From positions 336,822 through 400,821 of the forward strand of contig NZ_FOXI01000002.1 in NCBI RefSeq assembly GCF_900115675.1: a DNA stretch of 64,000 nucleotides, written 5' to 3'. Position 1 is the stretch's first letter; every line of letters starts with the position of its first letter. The position numbers and the translations under genes are program-made. The notes beneath the pieces are model-generated. The model was not told where the DNA came from, searched no databases, and was given only the letters and a program-made list of their open reading frames with translations. This DNA comes from Halolamina pelagica (lineage in GTDB: Archaea; Halobacteriota; Halobacteria; Halobacteriales; Haloferacaceae). Positions 16,092 to 24,034 of the stretch are shown here, in pieces.

Positions 16092-17030
16092 TCACTTGTG
16101 GTCGTCGATGAACATGTCGGCGGAGCGCTCCCAGTCGTAGTCGTCGTCGAAGTAGCGCTCGGCCAGCGGTTCCTCGGGCATCTCGCCGATCTGCTGTTTC
16201 TCCTGCTGGTAGGACGGGCGGTCCTCGTCGACGTAGTACTTGCCGGTGAGGACTTTCCCCTCGTGGAGCGCGTTTTCGGTCTCACGCATCATTTCCGCCG
16301 CTTCCTCCCGGTTCGTCGGGTCGAAGTCGTAGTCGTCGTTCTCGTTGACGTCGATGTACGGGACGTACTGCTTCGCGTCCTTGTTCCAGGTCGGACACTG
16401 GGTCAGGAAGTCGATGTGGGCGAACCCGTCGTGCTCGATGGCCTCCTTGATCAGCTCCTTGGCCTGGTTGGGGTTGACCGCAGCGGTGCGGGCCACGAAC
16501 GACGCCCCCGCGGTGAGCGAGAGCGAGAGCGGCCGCACCGGCTCCTTGGCGGAGCCGTGGGGCTGGGTCTTCGACTTGTGTCCCTTCGGGGAGGTGGGCG
16601 AGGTCTGGCCCTTGGTGAGGCCGAAGATCTCGTTGTTGAACACGATGTAGGTGAAGTCGTGGTTCTCCCGGGCGGTGTGCATGAAGTGGTTCCCGCCGAT
16701 CCCGTAACCGTCGCCGTCGCCGCCGGCGGCGATCACTTCCAGCCCGGGGTTCGCGAGCTTCGCGGCCCGCGCGACGGGCAGGGCGCGCCCGTGGATCGTG
16801 TGGAACCCGTAGCTGTTGAAGTAGGAGTTCAGCTTGCCCGAGCAGCCGATCCCCGTCACCGTCAGGGTCTCGTCGGGCGTGCGCCCGGCCTCCGGCAGGG
16901 CGCCTTTCAGCGCCTTGAGGACGCCGAAGTCACCACAGCCCGGACACCACGTCGGCTGGGGCTCGATGCCCGGCGTGTACTCGTCCTGGTCGATCTCGCG
17001 TTCCTCGCCGATTGCGCTGAATGCACTCAT
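16092..17030 (-). CDS. porB: Pyruvate (2-oxoacid):ferredoxin oxidoreductase, beta subunit
   Basis: 312-residue beta subunit that carries thiamine diphosphate. PTWCPGCGDFGVLKAL (about 26-41) and GIGCSGKLN hold conserved cysteines; the TPP-binding motif is GGDGDGYGIGGNHFMHTARENHDFTYIVFNNEIFGLTKGQTSPTS in outline (about 103-147). With the alpha subunit it oxidises pyruvate to acetyl-CoA and reduces ferredoxin, replacing pyruvate dehydrogenase in haloarchaea. The length matches PorB better than the shorter KorB, so pyruvate is the favoured substrate. It starts 3 nt after porA and is clearly in one operon. Confidence 0.88.
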   Translation of the reverse strand: MSAFSAIGEEREIDQDEYTPGIEPQPTWCPGCGDFGVLKALKGALPEAGRTPDETLTVTGIGCSGKLNSYFNSYGFHTIHGRALPVARAAKLANPGLEVIAAGGDGDGYGIGGNHFMHTARENHDFTYIVFNNEIFGLTKGQTSPTSPKGHKSKTQPHGSAKEPVRPLSLSLTAGASFVARTAAVNPNQAKELIKEAIEHDGFAHIDFLTQCPTWNKDAKQYVPYIDVNENDDYDFDPTNREEAAEMMRETENALHEGKVLTGKYYVDEDRPSYQQEKQQIGEMPEEPLAERYFDDDYDWERSADMFIDDHK

Positions 17031-17033
17031 GGG

Positions 17034-18923
17034 TCAGTCACCTCCCGCGGGTACGAACGTCGTCTGGTGGTCAGTCGGTTCCTCGTCGGCGACCGTGTTG
17101 TGGAACCCTTCGACGACCTCGCCGGGTTCGAACGGGTTGCCGTTGTACTTCAGGAGGCTCGACAGCTTCGGCCCGTACTCGCCCAGGTGTTTCTGGGTGA
17201 GCCCGCGGAACTGTGCCGAGGCGTTCATCTCGACGACCATGACGCGGTCGACGCTCTCGATGAACTCCCGCACCTCCTCCTCCGGGAACGGCGCGAGTTC
17301 CCCGACGGCGAGCGCCTTCACGGACTCGTCGTCGTCGTTGAGTCGGTCGACCGCCTCCTCGACGGTGCCGACCATGCTGCCGAACGCGAGCACGCCGTAG
17401 TCGGCGTCCTCGGGGCCGTAGGTCACGTTGAGCCCGTTCCCGTCGAGGTCCTCCCGGATCGTCTCGAGCTTCCGGGTCCGTCGATCGACCTGCGCGACGC
17501 GGTTGTCCGGGTCCTCGCTGATGTGCCCGGCCTCGTTGTGCTCGTTACCGGAAGCGAGGAACCGGCCGTCCTTCTGGCCCGGCACCGAGCGCGGCGAGAC
17601 GCCGTCCTCGGGGTCGTGGCGGAACCGCTGGAACTTCCCGCCGGGCTCGTGGGGCGCGTCGGCGATCTGCTCCTCCGTGAGCGTCTGCCCGATATCGGGG
17701 TTGGGCTCGCGGTCGAAGTGGCTCGCCGGGACGTTGCGGTACTCCCCGGAGAGCTTCTGATCGTAGAGGATGATCGTCGGGATCTGGTACTCGTAGGCGA
17801 TCTCGAACGCCCGCCGCGCGTGGTCGTACGCCTCGGCCGGGTCCGCGGGCGCGAACACGACGCGGTTGGAGTCTCCCTGCGAGGTGTACAGGACGTGCTC
17901 CAGGTCGGCCTGCTCGGGCTTCGTCGGCATCCCCGTCGACGGGCCCGCTCGAGCCGCCTCCAGCAGCACGATCGGCGTCTCCGACATCTCCGCCAGTCCG
18001 AGTGGCTCGGACATCAGGGCGAAGCCGCCGCCGGAGGAGCCGGACATCGCCTTCACGCCGGTGTGGGCGGCGCCGATGGCCAGCGACGCGGCGGCGATCT
18101 CGTCCTCGACCTGCTCGGAGATCCCCCCGACGTCGGGGAGGACCTTCGACATGATCGTGAACACTTCCGTCCACGGCGTCATCGGGTAGCCGGCGATGAA
18201 CCGACAGCCCTCGTCGAACGCGCCGTAGGCGATCCCCTCGGAGCCGTTGACGAGCACCTGCTCCTCCTCGTGCTCGCCGTCGGGACAGGAGACCTCGACG
18301 CCGGAGAGGTCGTAGTCCTCCAGCACCGCATCGTACGCCTCGTTCAGGATCTCCAGGTTCGGCTCGAGGATCTTCTCCGGCATCGCGTCCTCCATCAGCT
18401 CCTCGATGGCCTCGACGGGGATGTCGGCGATGGCGCAGGTGGCGCCGACGCCGGCGGTGTTGCGCATCACCTCCCGGCCCTTCTCGCGGGCCAGCCCGCG
18501 GAGGTCGAGCGGGAACACGTGCCAGTTGTTCTCCTCGACGCGCTGGTCGAAGTTCGGTACCTCGTCGGCGTCGATGAGGCCGGAGTCGTAGACGATCACC
18601 CCACCCTCCCGGAGATCGTCGAGGTTCTCCGAGAGCGGCTTGATCTCCTCGGTACCGTAGTACGCCTCCTCCTGCGGGTTGCGCGCGAAGGAGTCCCCGA
18701 GCGCGAGGAGGAAGTCGTAGCCGTCGCCCCGCGAGGTCACGTCCTCGGGCGCGGCGCGTACTTCCGTGTACGTGTGACCGCCGCGGATCCGCGACGGGTA
18801 GTGTCGGTGGGTGAATACGTCGAGCCCCGACCGCATCAACGCTTTCGCGAAGTTCTGGCTCGTCGAAGCGATTCCGTCGCCGGAACCCCCTGCGATTCGC
18901 CAGATGAGTTCGTCGTCAGTCAT
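17034..18923 (-). CDS. porA: Pyruvate (2-oxoacid):ferredoxin oxidoreductase, alpha subunit
   Basis: 629 residues from ATG 18923 (MTDDELIWRIAGGSGDGIAS). The N-terminal third is the gamma-type domain (SQNFAKALMRSGLDVFTHRHYPSRIRGG in outline), fused to the alpha-type pyrimidine-binding domain (GNEGIAYGAFDEG-like segment, then YPMTPWTEVFTIMSKVLPDVGG and GSSGGGFALMSEPLGLAEMSETPIV in outline), as in other haloarchaeal enzymes. It acts with PorB in the cytoplasm. Upstream lie a 7-bp hairpin (18934-18952) and a 24-bp palindrome (18977-19000), so expression is probably regulated. The open frame continues to 18944, but ATG 18923 gives the family N-terminus. Confidence 0.88.
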   Translation of the reverse strand: MTDDELIWRIAGGSGDGIASTSQNFAKALMRSGLDVFTHRHYPSRIRGGHTYTEVRAAPEDVTSRGDGYDFLLALGDSFARNPQEEAYYGTEEIKPLSENLDDLREGGVIVYDSGLIDADEVPNFDQRVEENNWHVFPLDLRGLAREKGREVMRNTAGVGATCAIADIPVEAIEELMEDAMPEKILEPNLEILNEAYDAVLEDYDLSGVEVSCPDGEHEEEQVLVNGSEGIAYGAFDEGCRFIAGYPMTPWTEVFTIMSKVLPDVGGISEQVEDEIAAASLAIGAAHTGVKAMSGSSGGGFALMSEPLGLAEMSETPIVLLEAARAGPSTGMPTKPEQADLEHVLYTSQGDSNRVVFAPADPAEAYDHARRAFEIAYEYQIPTIILYDQKLSGEYRNVPASHFDREPNPDIGQTLTEEQIADAPHEPGGKFQRFRHDPEDGVSPRSVPGQKDGRFLASGNEHNEAGHISEDPDNRVAQVDRRTRKLETIREDLDGNGLNVTYGPEDADYGVLAFGSMVGTVEEAVDRLNDDDESVKALAVGELAPFPEEEVREFIESVDRVMVVEMNASAQFRGLTQKHLGEYGPKLSSLLKYNGNPFEPGEVVEGFHNTVADEEPTDHQTTFVPAGGD

Positions 18924-18933
18924 GAGTGGTACG

Positions 18934-18952
18934 GCGACCCGCATCGGGTCGC
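18934..18952 (-). other. Hairpin in the porA leader
   Basis: Perfect stem GCGACCC / GGGTCGC with a 5-nt loop, 11 nt before the porA ATG. If transcription starts near the upstream palindrome, this stem lies in the 5' leader and could affect translation initiation or elongation. Confidence 0.45.
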
Positions 18953-18976
18953 GTCTTCATGGGCCTTCCCACGCCG

Positions 18977-19000
18977 AACTCAAAGCACTTGCTATGAGTT
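18977..19000 (-). promoter_or_regulatory. 24-bp palindrome, candidate operator of porAB
   Basis: Arms AACTCAAAGCA and TGCTATGAGTT around CT match at 10 of 11 positions. The site lies 54-77 bp before the porA ATG in otherwise GC-rich DNA and may cover the TATA region. Dyad symmetry and the adjacent Lrp gene make an Lrp operator the first guess. Confidence 0.55.
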
Positions 19001-19064
19001 GTCGTGGAAAGATCGTGAGGAATACCCCTCCGGAGAGAAAGGAATTCGACCCGGCAGTCGCGGT

Positions 19065-19286
19065 TCAGTGGCCCCCGTCCCGGTCCGGGAGGTCGTCCAG
19101 GTAGCGAGCGAGTAGCAGGACGCCGCCGACGATGACGGCGCCGCCGACGGCCTGCAGCGGTTGGGCCAGCGCTGCGTTGTGCATCCCCATCTCGGTGCCG
19201 AGTTCGACGCCCAGCAGCAGGACGGCGAGCCCGACGGTCATCGCACCCGTGAGCAGGTAAGGCATCGAGGACTCGTTCTCGATCAT
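19065..19286 (-). CDS. Small two-helix membrane protein
   Basis: 73 residues from ATG 19286 (MIENESSMPYLLTGAMTVG). Two membrane segments are clear: LLTGAMTVGLAVLLLGVELG and AVGGAVIVGGVLLLARYL. The C-terminus DDLPDRDGGH is acidic with a final His. The function is unknown. It is divergent from the large secreted protein gene and upstream of porA on the same strand, but is too far away to be in that operon. Confidence 0.6.
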   Translation of the reverse strand: MIENESSMPYLLTGAMTVGLAVLLLGVELGTEMGMHNAALAQPLQAVGGAVIVGGVLLLARYLDDLPDRDGGH

Positions 19287-19420
19287 GGCCGGAGACGGGG
19301 GGGCGAAGCGTAAATAACGCACGGACACGTCGCGGACGTCCCCCTGCCGCGCCGCCCGTCAAATCTCACCTTCTCCACGGAATTTAAGTGCGATAGCAGT
19401 ATGAAGAATCTCACGTTTCG

Positions 19421-22180
19421 ATGAAACTACGTTCGATCGCGCTGGCCGCCCTCCTCGTGGTCGCAGGTGTGACGGCCCCGGTGGCTGCCGACGACGACGG
19501 TCGCCCGCTCGCGGACGCGGGACTCGATCAAACCGCGACGGTCGGGAGCACGGTTTATCTCGACGGCGGTGGCAGCCTCGATCCCGACGGCGAAATCGTC
19601 GCGTACCGTTGGTCGATCGAAACGCCGAGTGGCGAGTCGATCACACCCGTCGATCCGACTTCGGTAACGACCCGCTTCGTCCCCGAGGAACCGGGACGGT
19701 ACTACGTCCGGCTGACCGTAACCGGTGACGACGGGCGACGCCACAGCGATACGCTGTACGTCGACGTGGAGCGGGCACCCGACCCGCAAACGCCGACACA
19801 GTCGGGAACGGCGACGCCGCCTTCGCCTCCCGAGCCGACAACGGACTCGGAACCGACGCCCGATCCGATATCGACTCCCGAACCGACACCGAACTCGGGA
19901 CCGACGGCCGAGCCAGTATCGACTCCCGAACCGAACCTGACGCCGACAACGCAGAACGATGACGACGAGCCGACAGAGACGACGAACCAGCCACCGAACG
20001 GAGCGATCCACGGCCCGGCGTCGGTATCCACAGGATCGTCGGTGACCTATACGATCGACGCGAACGATCCGGACGGCGAGATCGTCGACCGCTGGTGGCT
20101 CCCGACGGCACTGTCTTCCTCGCCTGCCGGGCAGGGGGAACTCCGGAGTCGCACGCGGAGGCTCACTGTCGACGGGACACCCAAAACCAGTGCGGAGATC
20201 GCGGCGATCGTCGTCGACGACGACGGGGCGACCTCGACGCTGACGAAGACCGTCGAGGTGCGGAACACGCTGCCGAGCGCCTCGATCGAAGGGGACAGTA
20301 CCGCAGTCGTGAACTCGACGAAGGAGTACCGACTCGTCGCGTCCGACCCCGACGGGCAGATCACGTCGGTGAGCCTGACGAGCCCTGACGGTGCGGTCGA
20401 AGCCGTCGAACCGATGCCGTGGGACGGGCCCACCAGTAGTGGTGAATGGGCGCGCTCGTTCCGGTTCGCGGAGATCCCCGAAGACGACGGGACGGTTACG
20501 TTGGAGGCGGTAGTTCGTGACGAGTACGGTGGGGTGACGCGGGTGGAGAAGGAGGTGACTGTGGTAAAAAGTGAAGAAATGAGGGTTGCGGATCCGGTGG
20601 TCCGGCAACCACCTGAAATCCTCAGTTTAGAGGCCTCGTTTATAGATAGTCCTGAAGGAATTAACAGCAGGCAGATTCTGTTTAGTGCTGTCGCGACCGA
20701 CAACGATTCAGATCAACTGGTCTTCGATTGGCGAATCGGCGAATCTGCGATGCTCAGTAACAGGGCAGGTGGTGACCCAGCCCGAGCCAACATTTCGTAC
20801 TCGCTCGAAGATATGCAGTTTGAGGACGGGACAATTGACGTGGCTCTCACAGTTACTGATCAGAATGGTCACCAGCGGAAACTTACCAAAACCTTCGATG
20901 TCGAACGTCCCAACCCGAGTGGTGGCAATATTGGGCGAGCTAATCAGATCCAAATCTCGCATACACAGGGGAGGACTGTTTACGGCAGTTATCAGATGAA
21001 CTCGATACACGCTGGTGAACAAATATTCATTAGTTTCGGTGACGCTCACTCTGATACATACACGCTTGGGGACACTCGATCTTATCAGTTTAAACATAAG
21101 TATTCATCAGCGGGCCGATACGCTATCTCTGTAAGCCCCAGTTGGACGTCCGACAGTGCTACGACTCCGCTCGATATCTCCAACCAAACCTACACTGTCT
21201 GGACCTACGAACAGAACGAAACAGAAGTACTCAGAACCGAGGCTGCCGAAAGCCCTGGCGAGGATTGGACCCGAGACGGTATCGCTCGCATCGATCGGAA
21301 ACAGGTCGGCGTCGAAACGACGAAGACACGCGCTATCGACGATAGAGCGATAACGAGCCCCGGAAAGGAGTGGACTCGGATAGGGACGACGATCGAGTAC
21401 CACACGGAACAGCGGACAACTGAAAGTACCAGCCATCCCGGCGGGGACTGGACCCTTACGGAGCGGAACGTCGATCAGAAACGAGTGTTCGCAGGCTGGG
21501 AACACACAACGGTTCCTCAGCGTGGGCTCCTCGGTGCCGACTGGGAATACGTTGAAGCAGTTCCGTACACCGTCGAACGAACCAAAACGGAGCGATCTGC
21601 GGACCGACCGAGGGGAAGTGGTTGGAGCCGCGGTGAACAGGTGGGGCGAACTCAGGTAGACTACGACACGCGATGGGTCGACTATCGGTTCCACGCCGAC
21701 GCCGACTGGCAGTACCTCGGAGGAGACCGATACATCAGTGGCTACGACACGACGACGACGTGTGTCGAGTACGTCCAACTCTATCGGACTCGTCACTGCA
21801 TCGAAGAGGAAACCAACTACCACCCAGAGTACGATTATCGCTACGAATATCGAGTTCCGAAGTACGACCCGGTGTACGAGTGGGAACGTACTGTTGAGGA
21901 GACGAAGTACGCGTACCGTTACCGCGCAGCCACGTTCGAGACAGAAGCGGTTGACGCGTATACGAAAGAGGTCCGCGTAGGGACCGAGTACGTTCAGTGG
22001 GAGCGACCAGTGTTCGAAAAGACGGACATCTATCGCTGGAAGAACACCCGATACACGTGGGAAGAATCCCGGGTCTTCAGCAAGCCGTCCGGTGACGTGC
22101 GTAACCTCTCCAAAGTAGTGAAGGAGTGTGGAACAGAACCCGCAGACCAGGAACCGAACCTCTGTTCGGAGGGGACCTGA
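19421..22180 (+). CDS. Secreted PKD-domain surface protein with Tyr/Trp-rich C-terminal repeats
   Basis: 919 residues. The Sec signal is MKLRSIALAALLVVAGVTA with cleavage near PVAA-DDD. A PKD domain follows (about 28-117: ADAGLDQTATVGSTVYLDGG), a Thr/Pro/Glu linker (about 120-190), and three further PKD/Ig-like domains with DPDG and DSDQ turns (to about 505). The C-terminal 300 residues hold Trp-centred repeats (PGEDWTR, PGKEWTR, PGGDWTL, LLGADWEY, GSGWSR, DADWQYL) and a very Tyr-rich stretch ending with four cysteines. Probably cell-surface adhesion or structure. Codon use becomes AT-richer from about 20560. The CAP lipoprotein gene starts at the next base. TATA-like TTTAAGT lies about 35 bp upstream. 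Confidence 0.85.
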   Translation: MKLRSIALAALLVVAGVTAPVAADDDGRPLADAGLDQTATVGSTVYLDGGGSLDPDGEIVAYRWSIETPSGESITPVDPTSVTTRFVPEEPGRYYVRLTVTGDDGRRHSDTLYVDVERAPDPQTPTQSGTATPPSPPEPTTDSEPTPDPISTPEPTPNSGPTAEPVSTPEPNLTPTTQNDDDEPTETTNQPPNGAIHGPASVSTGSSVTYTIDANDPDGEIVDRWWLPTALSSSPAGQGELRSRTRRLTVDGTPKTSAEIAAIVVDDDGATSTLTKTVEVRNTLPSASIEGDSTAVVNSTKEYRLVASDPDGQITSVSLTSPDGAVEAVEPMPWDGPTSSGEWARSFRFAEIPEDDGTVTLEAVVRDEYGGVTRVEKEVTVVKSEEMRVADPVVRQPPEILSLEASFIDSPEGINSRQILFSAVATDNDSDQLVFDWRIGESAMLSNRAGGDPARANISYSLEDMQFEDGTIDVALTVTDQNGHQRKLTKTFDVERPNPSGGNIGRANQIQISHTQGRTVYGSYQMNSIHAGEQIFISFGDAHSDTYTLGDTRSYQFKHKYSSAGRYAISVSPSWTSDSATTPLDISNQTYTVWTYEQNETEVLRTEAAESPGEDWTRDGIARIDRKQVGVETTKTRAIDDRAITSPGKEWTRIGTTIEYHTEQRTTESTSHPGGDWTLTERNVDQKRVFAGWEHTTVPQRGLLGADWEYVEAVPYTVERTKTERSADRPRGSGWSRGEQVGRTQVDYDTRWVDYRFHADADWQYLGGDRYISGYDTTTTCVEYVQLYRTRHCIEEETNYHPEYDYRYEYRVPKYDPVYEWERTVEETKYAYRYRAATFETEAVDAYTKEVRVGTEYVQWERPVFEKTDIYRWKNTRYTWEESRVFSKPSGDVRNLSKVVKECGTEPADQEPNLCSEGT

Positions 22181-22655
22181 ATGAGAGGAGTAACGATCGC
22201 GGTTTGTGTGCTGGTGCTCACTGCCGGCTGTCTCGGAAACGGGGGAATTCATGCCAGTTCCACTGAAACCGAAGAAGCGGTTACAGAGGCAAAACCGACA
22301 CCGAAACAGCCGACGACGCCGTCGTCACAGAAGTACAATGTCGATGTGGAGCGAATCGAGGACATCATCCACGAGAAGATGAACGAGCGTCGGGAAGAGA
22401 ACGGTCTCGAATCGCTCGCTCGGAACGAAACGCTCGACGTCGTCGCACGATACAAGTCATGGGATATGGCACAACGGGACTATTTCGCACATACTGGTGC
22501 GAACGGGACGAGACATGCGGAATTACGGAATCAGTTTGACACACACTGCAAATATTCTGGACAGAATATCTATAAAGACAATTGGGCAAAAAATAGCCAG
22601 AATGTGCATCTTGCACTAACAAATAATGAAAAAATTGCTAGTGCAGCGGTTCGGC
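20560..22655. other. AT-richer segment crossing two genes
   Basis: From about 20560 the third codon positions lose their G/C preference (for example TTTAGAGGCCTCGTTTATAG) and remain mixed until about 22655, most strongly around 22530-22640. Flanking DNA is strongly GC-rich. The borders fall inside genes: within the PKD protein and near the end of the CAP gene, so it is a mosaic segment rather than a whole-gene insert. I saw no flanking repeats. Confidence 0.6.
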
Positions 22656-22777
22656 TACTTCTCACCTCCCCGGGCCACCGCGAGAACGCACTCTCTCCCC
22701 ACTACGACTCCCAAGGAATCGGCGTCTTCGTCGACGAGAACGGCACGGTCTTCCTCACCCAGGAGCTCTGCGGTTAG
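22181..22777 (+). CDS. CAP-domain (SCP/PR-1-like) lipoprotein
   Basis: 198 residues. The lipobox LTAGC places the lipidated cysteine at C17, so it is anchored outside the membrane. A Thr/Pro spacer leads to the CAP domain (about 55-198): INEKMNERRE-type helix (IIHEKMNERREENGLESLAR), FAHTGANG, SGQNIYKDNW, LTSPGHRENALSPHYDSQGIGVFVDENGTVFLTQELCG. The CAP signature GHRENALSP is intact. CAP proteins bind sterol-like ligands or act as extracellular factors; the archaeal role is unknown. It begins immediately after the PKD protein's stop, so the two are likely co-transcribed and act at the surface together. Its end shares TTAG with the stop of convergent aroC. Confidence 0.85.
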   Translation: MRGVTIAVCVLVLTAGCLGNGGIHASSTETEEAVTEAKPTPKQPTTPSSQKYNVDVERIEDIIHEKMNERREENGLESLARNETLDVVARYKSWDMAQRDYFAHTGANGTRHAELRNQFDTHCKYSGQNIYKDNWAKNSQNVHLALTNNEKIASAAVRLLLTSPGHRENALSPHYDSQGIGVFVDENGTVFLTQELCG

Positions 22778-23940
22778 TCGTTCCGCGGGCTACTCGGGTG
22801 ATACGGCGTGTCGTACTCGCCCGGGTTGTCGTCCAGTCGGTCCGGGTTGATCCGGCCACCGAGCAGCATGAAGTCGAGAATCGTCAGGTACAGCATTGCC
22901 TCGACGACCGGGACCGCCCGCGGCGGCAGCACCGGATCGTGGCGACCGACGACCTGAATCTCCTTCTCCTCGCCCGTCTCCCAGTCAGCGGTCCGTTGGG
23001 TTTTGGGAATCGACGTGGGGGCGTGGAGCGTGAGTTCGCCGTAAATCGGCTGGCCGGTGGTGATGCCGCCCTGCAACCCACCGTGGTCGTTGCCCACCGG
23101 CGTCGGATCGGGATCGTCCTCGCCCTCCGGGAACTCCCAGTCCTCGTTTCGCTCCGTACCCGTGACCTCGCGTGCTTCGCGGCCGAGTCCGTACTCGACG
23201 CCCGTCGACGCCGGCACCGAGAGCATCGCCTGGCCGAGCCGGGCTGGGAAACTGTCGAACCGCGGCGCGCCGAGGCCGCGGGGGACACCCTGCGCCTCGA
23301 ACTCGACGCTACCGCCGATGGAGTCACCCGCCTCCTGGTACTCGTCGATCAGGTCGCGCATCTCCGCGGCGGTCTCGGGGTCCCCACAGCGGACCTCGTT
23401 CTCCTCGCTGTGTTCGAGCATCTGTTCGAAGCTCACGTCGGGCGCCTCGATGTCGCCGATCTGGTTGACGTGGGCCTTGACCTGTACGTCGTGCTCGCTC
23501 TGATCGAGCACCTGCTTGGCGACGGCGCCGGCGGCGACCCAGTTCACCGTCTCGCGGGCGCTGGAGCGGCCACCGCCGCCCCAGTTCCGCGTGCCGAACT
23601 TCGCGGAGTAGGTGAAGTCTCCGTGACTCGGTCGGGGGGCTGTGACGAACGGTTCGTACTTCCCCGAGCGGGCGTCCTTGTTCTGGATCGTCATCCCGAT
23701 CGGCGTTCCGGTCGTGTAGCCGTCCTGGAGTCCCGACTGGATGGAGACCTCGTCAGGCTCGCCGCGGCTGGTGGTGATCATCGACTGGCCGGGTTTGCGC
23801 CGGTCGAGGTCGCGCTGGATGTCCGCCTCGTCGAGTTCGACGCCGGCGGGGACGCCGCTGACGGTACAGCCCATCCCCGGGCCGTGACTCTCGCCGTAGG
23901 TAGTCACCTGGAACAGGCGACCGAAGCGATTGCCGTTCAT
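22774..23940 (-). CDS. aroC: Chorismate synthase
   Basis: Last step of the shikimate pathway: 5-enolpyruvylshikimate 3-phosphate to chorismate, requiring reduced FMN. The 388-residue length is normal. Signatures: TYGESHGPGMGCTVSGVPAG (13-32), RRKPGQS (47-53), FGTRNWGGGGRSSARETVNW in outline, NDHGGLQGGITTGQP and RHDPVLPPRAVPV. The final segment LGGRINPDRLDDN ends a typical AroC. aroA lies 1.4 kb upstream on the same strand, with the phosphodiesterase gene between them, so the cluster may be partly co-regulated. The gene is convergent with the CAP lipoprotein. Confidence 0.96.
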   Translation of the reverse strand: MNGNRFGRLFQVTTYGESHGPGMGCTVSGVPAGVELDEADIQRDLDRRKPGQSMITTSRGEPDEVSIQSGLQDGYTTGTPIGMTIQNKDARSGKYEPFVTAPRPSHGDFTYSAKFGTRNWGGGGRSSARETVNWVAAGAVAKQVLDQSEHDVQVKAHVNQIGDIEAPDVSFEQMLEHSEENEVRCGDPETAAEMRDLIDEYQEAGDSIGGSVEFEAQGVPRGLGAPRFDSFPARLGQAMLSVPASTGVEYGLGREAREVTGTERNEDWEFPEGEDDPDPTPVGNDHGGLQGGITTGQPIYGELTLHAPTSIPKTQRTADWETGEEKEIQVVGRHDPVLPPRAVPVVEAMLYLTILDFMLLGGRINPDRLDDNPGEYDTPYHPSSPRND

Positions 23941-24034
23941 GGGCGGACGTAGAGAGCCGGGCTTATAGTCGTTGCAGAAGCGGCCGGTCGCCGCGGCGTC
24001 GACGCCGGCGAGCAGGCGGTGTAGTCAGGACCAG

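Noticed and set aside
17100..17160. tRNA-like TTCGAAC motif near 17128
   Set aside because: It lies within the porA coding sequence and no cloverleaf can be drawn around it.
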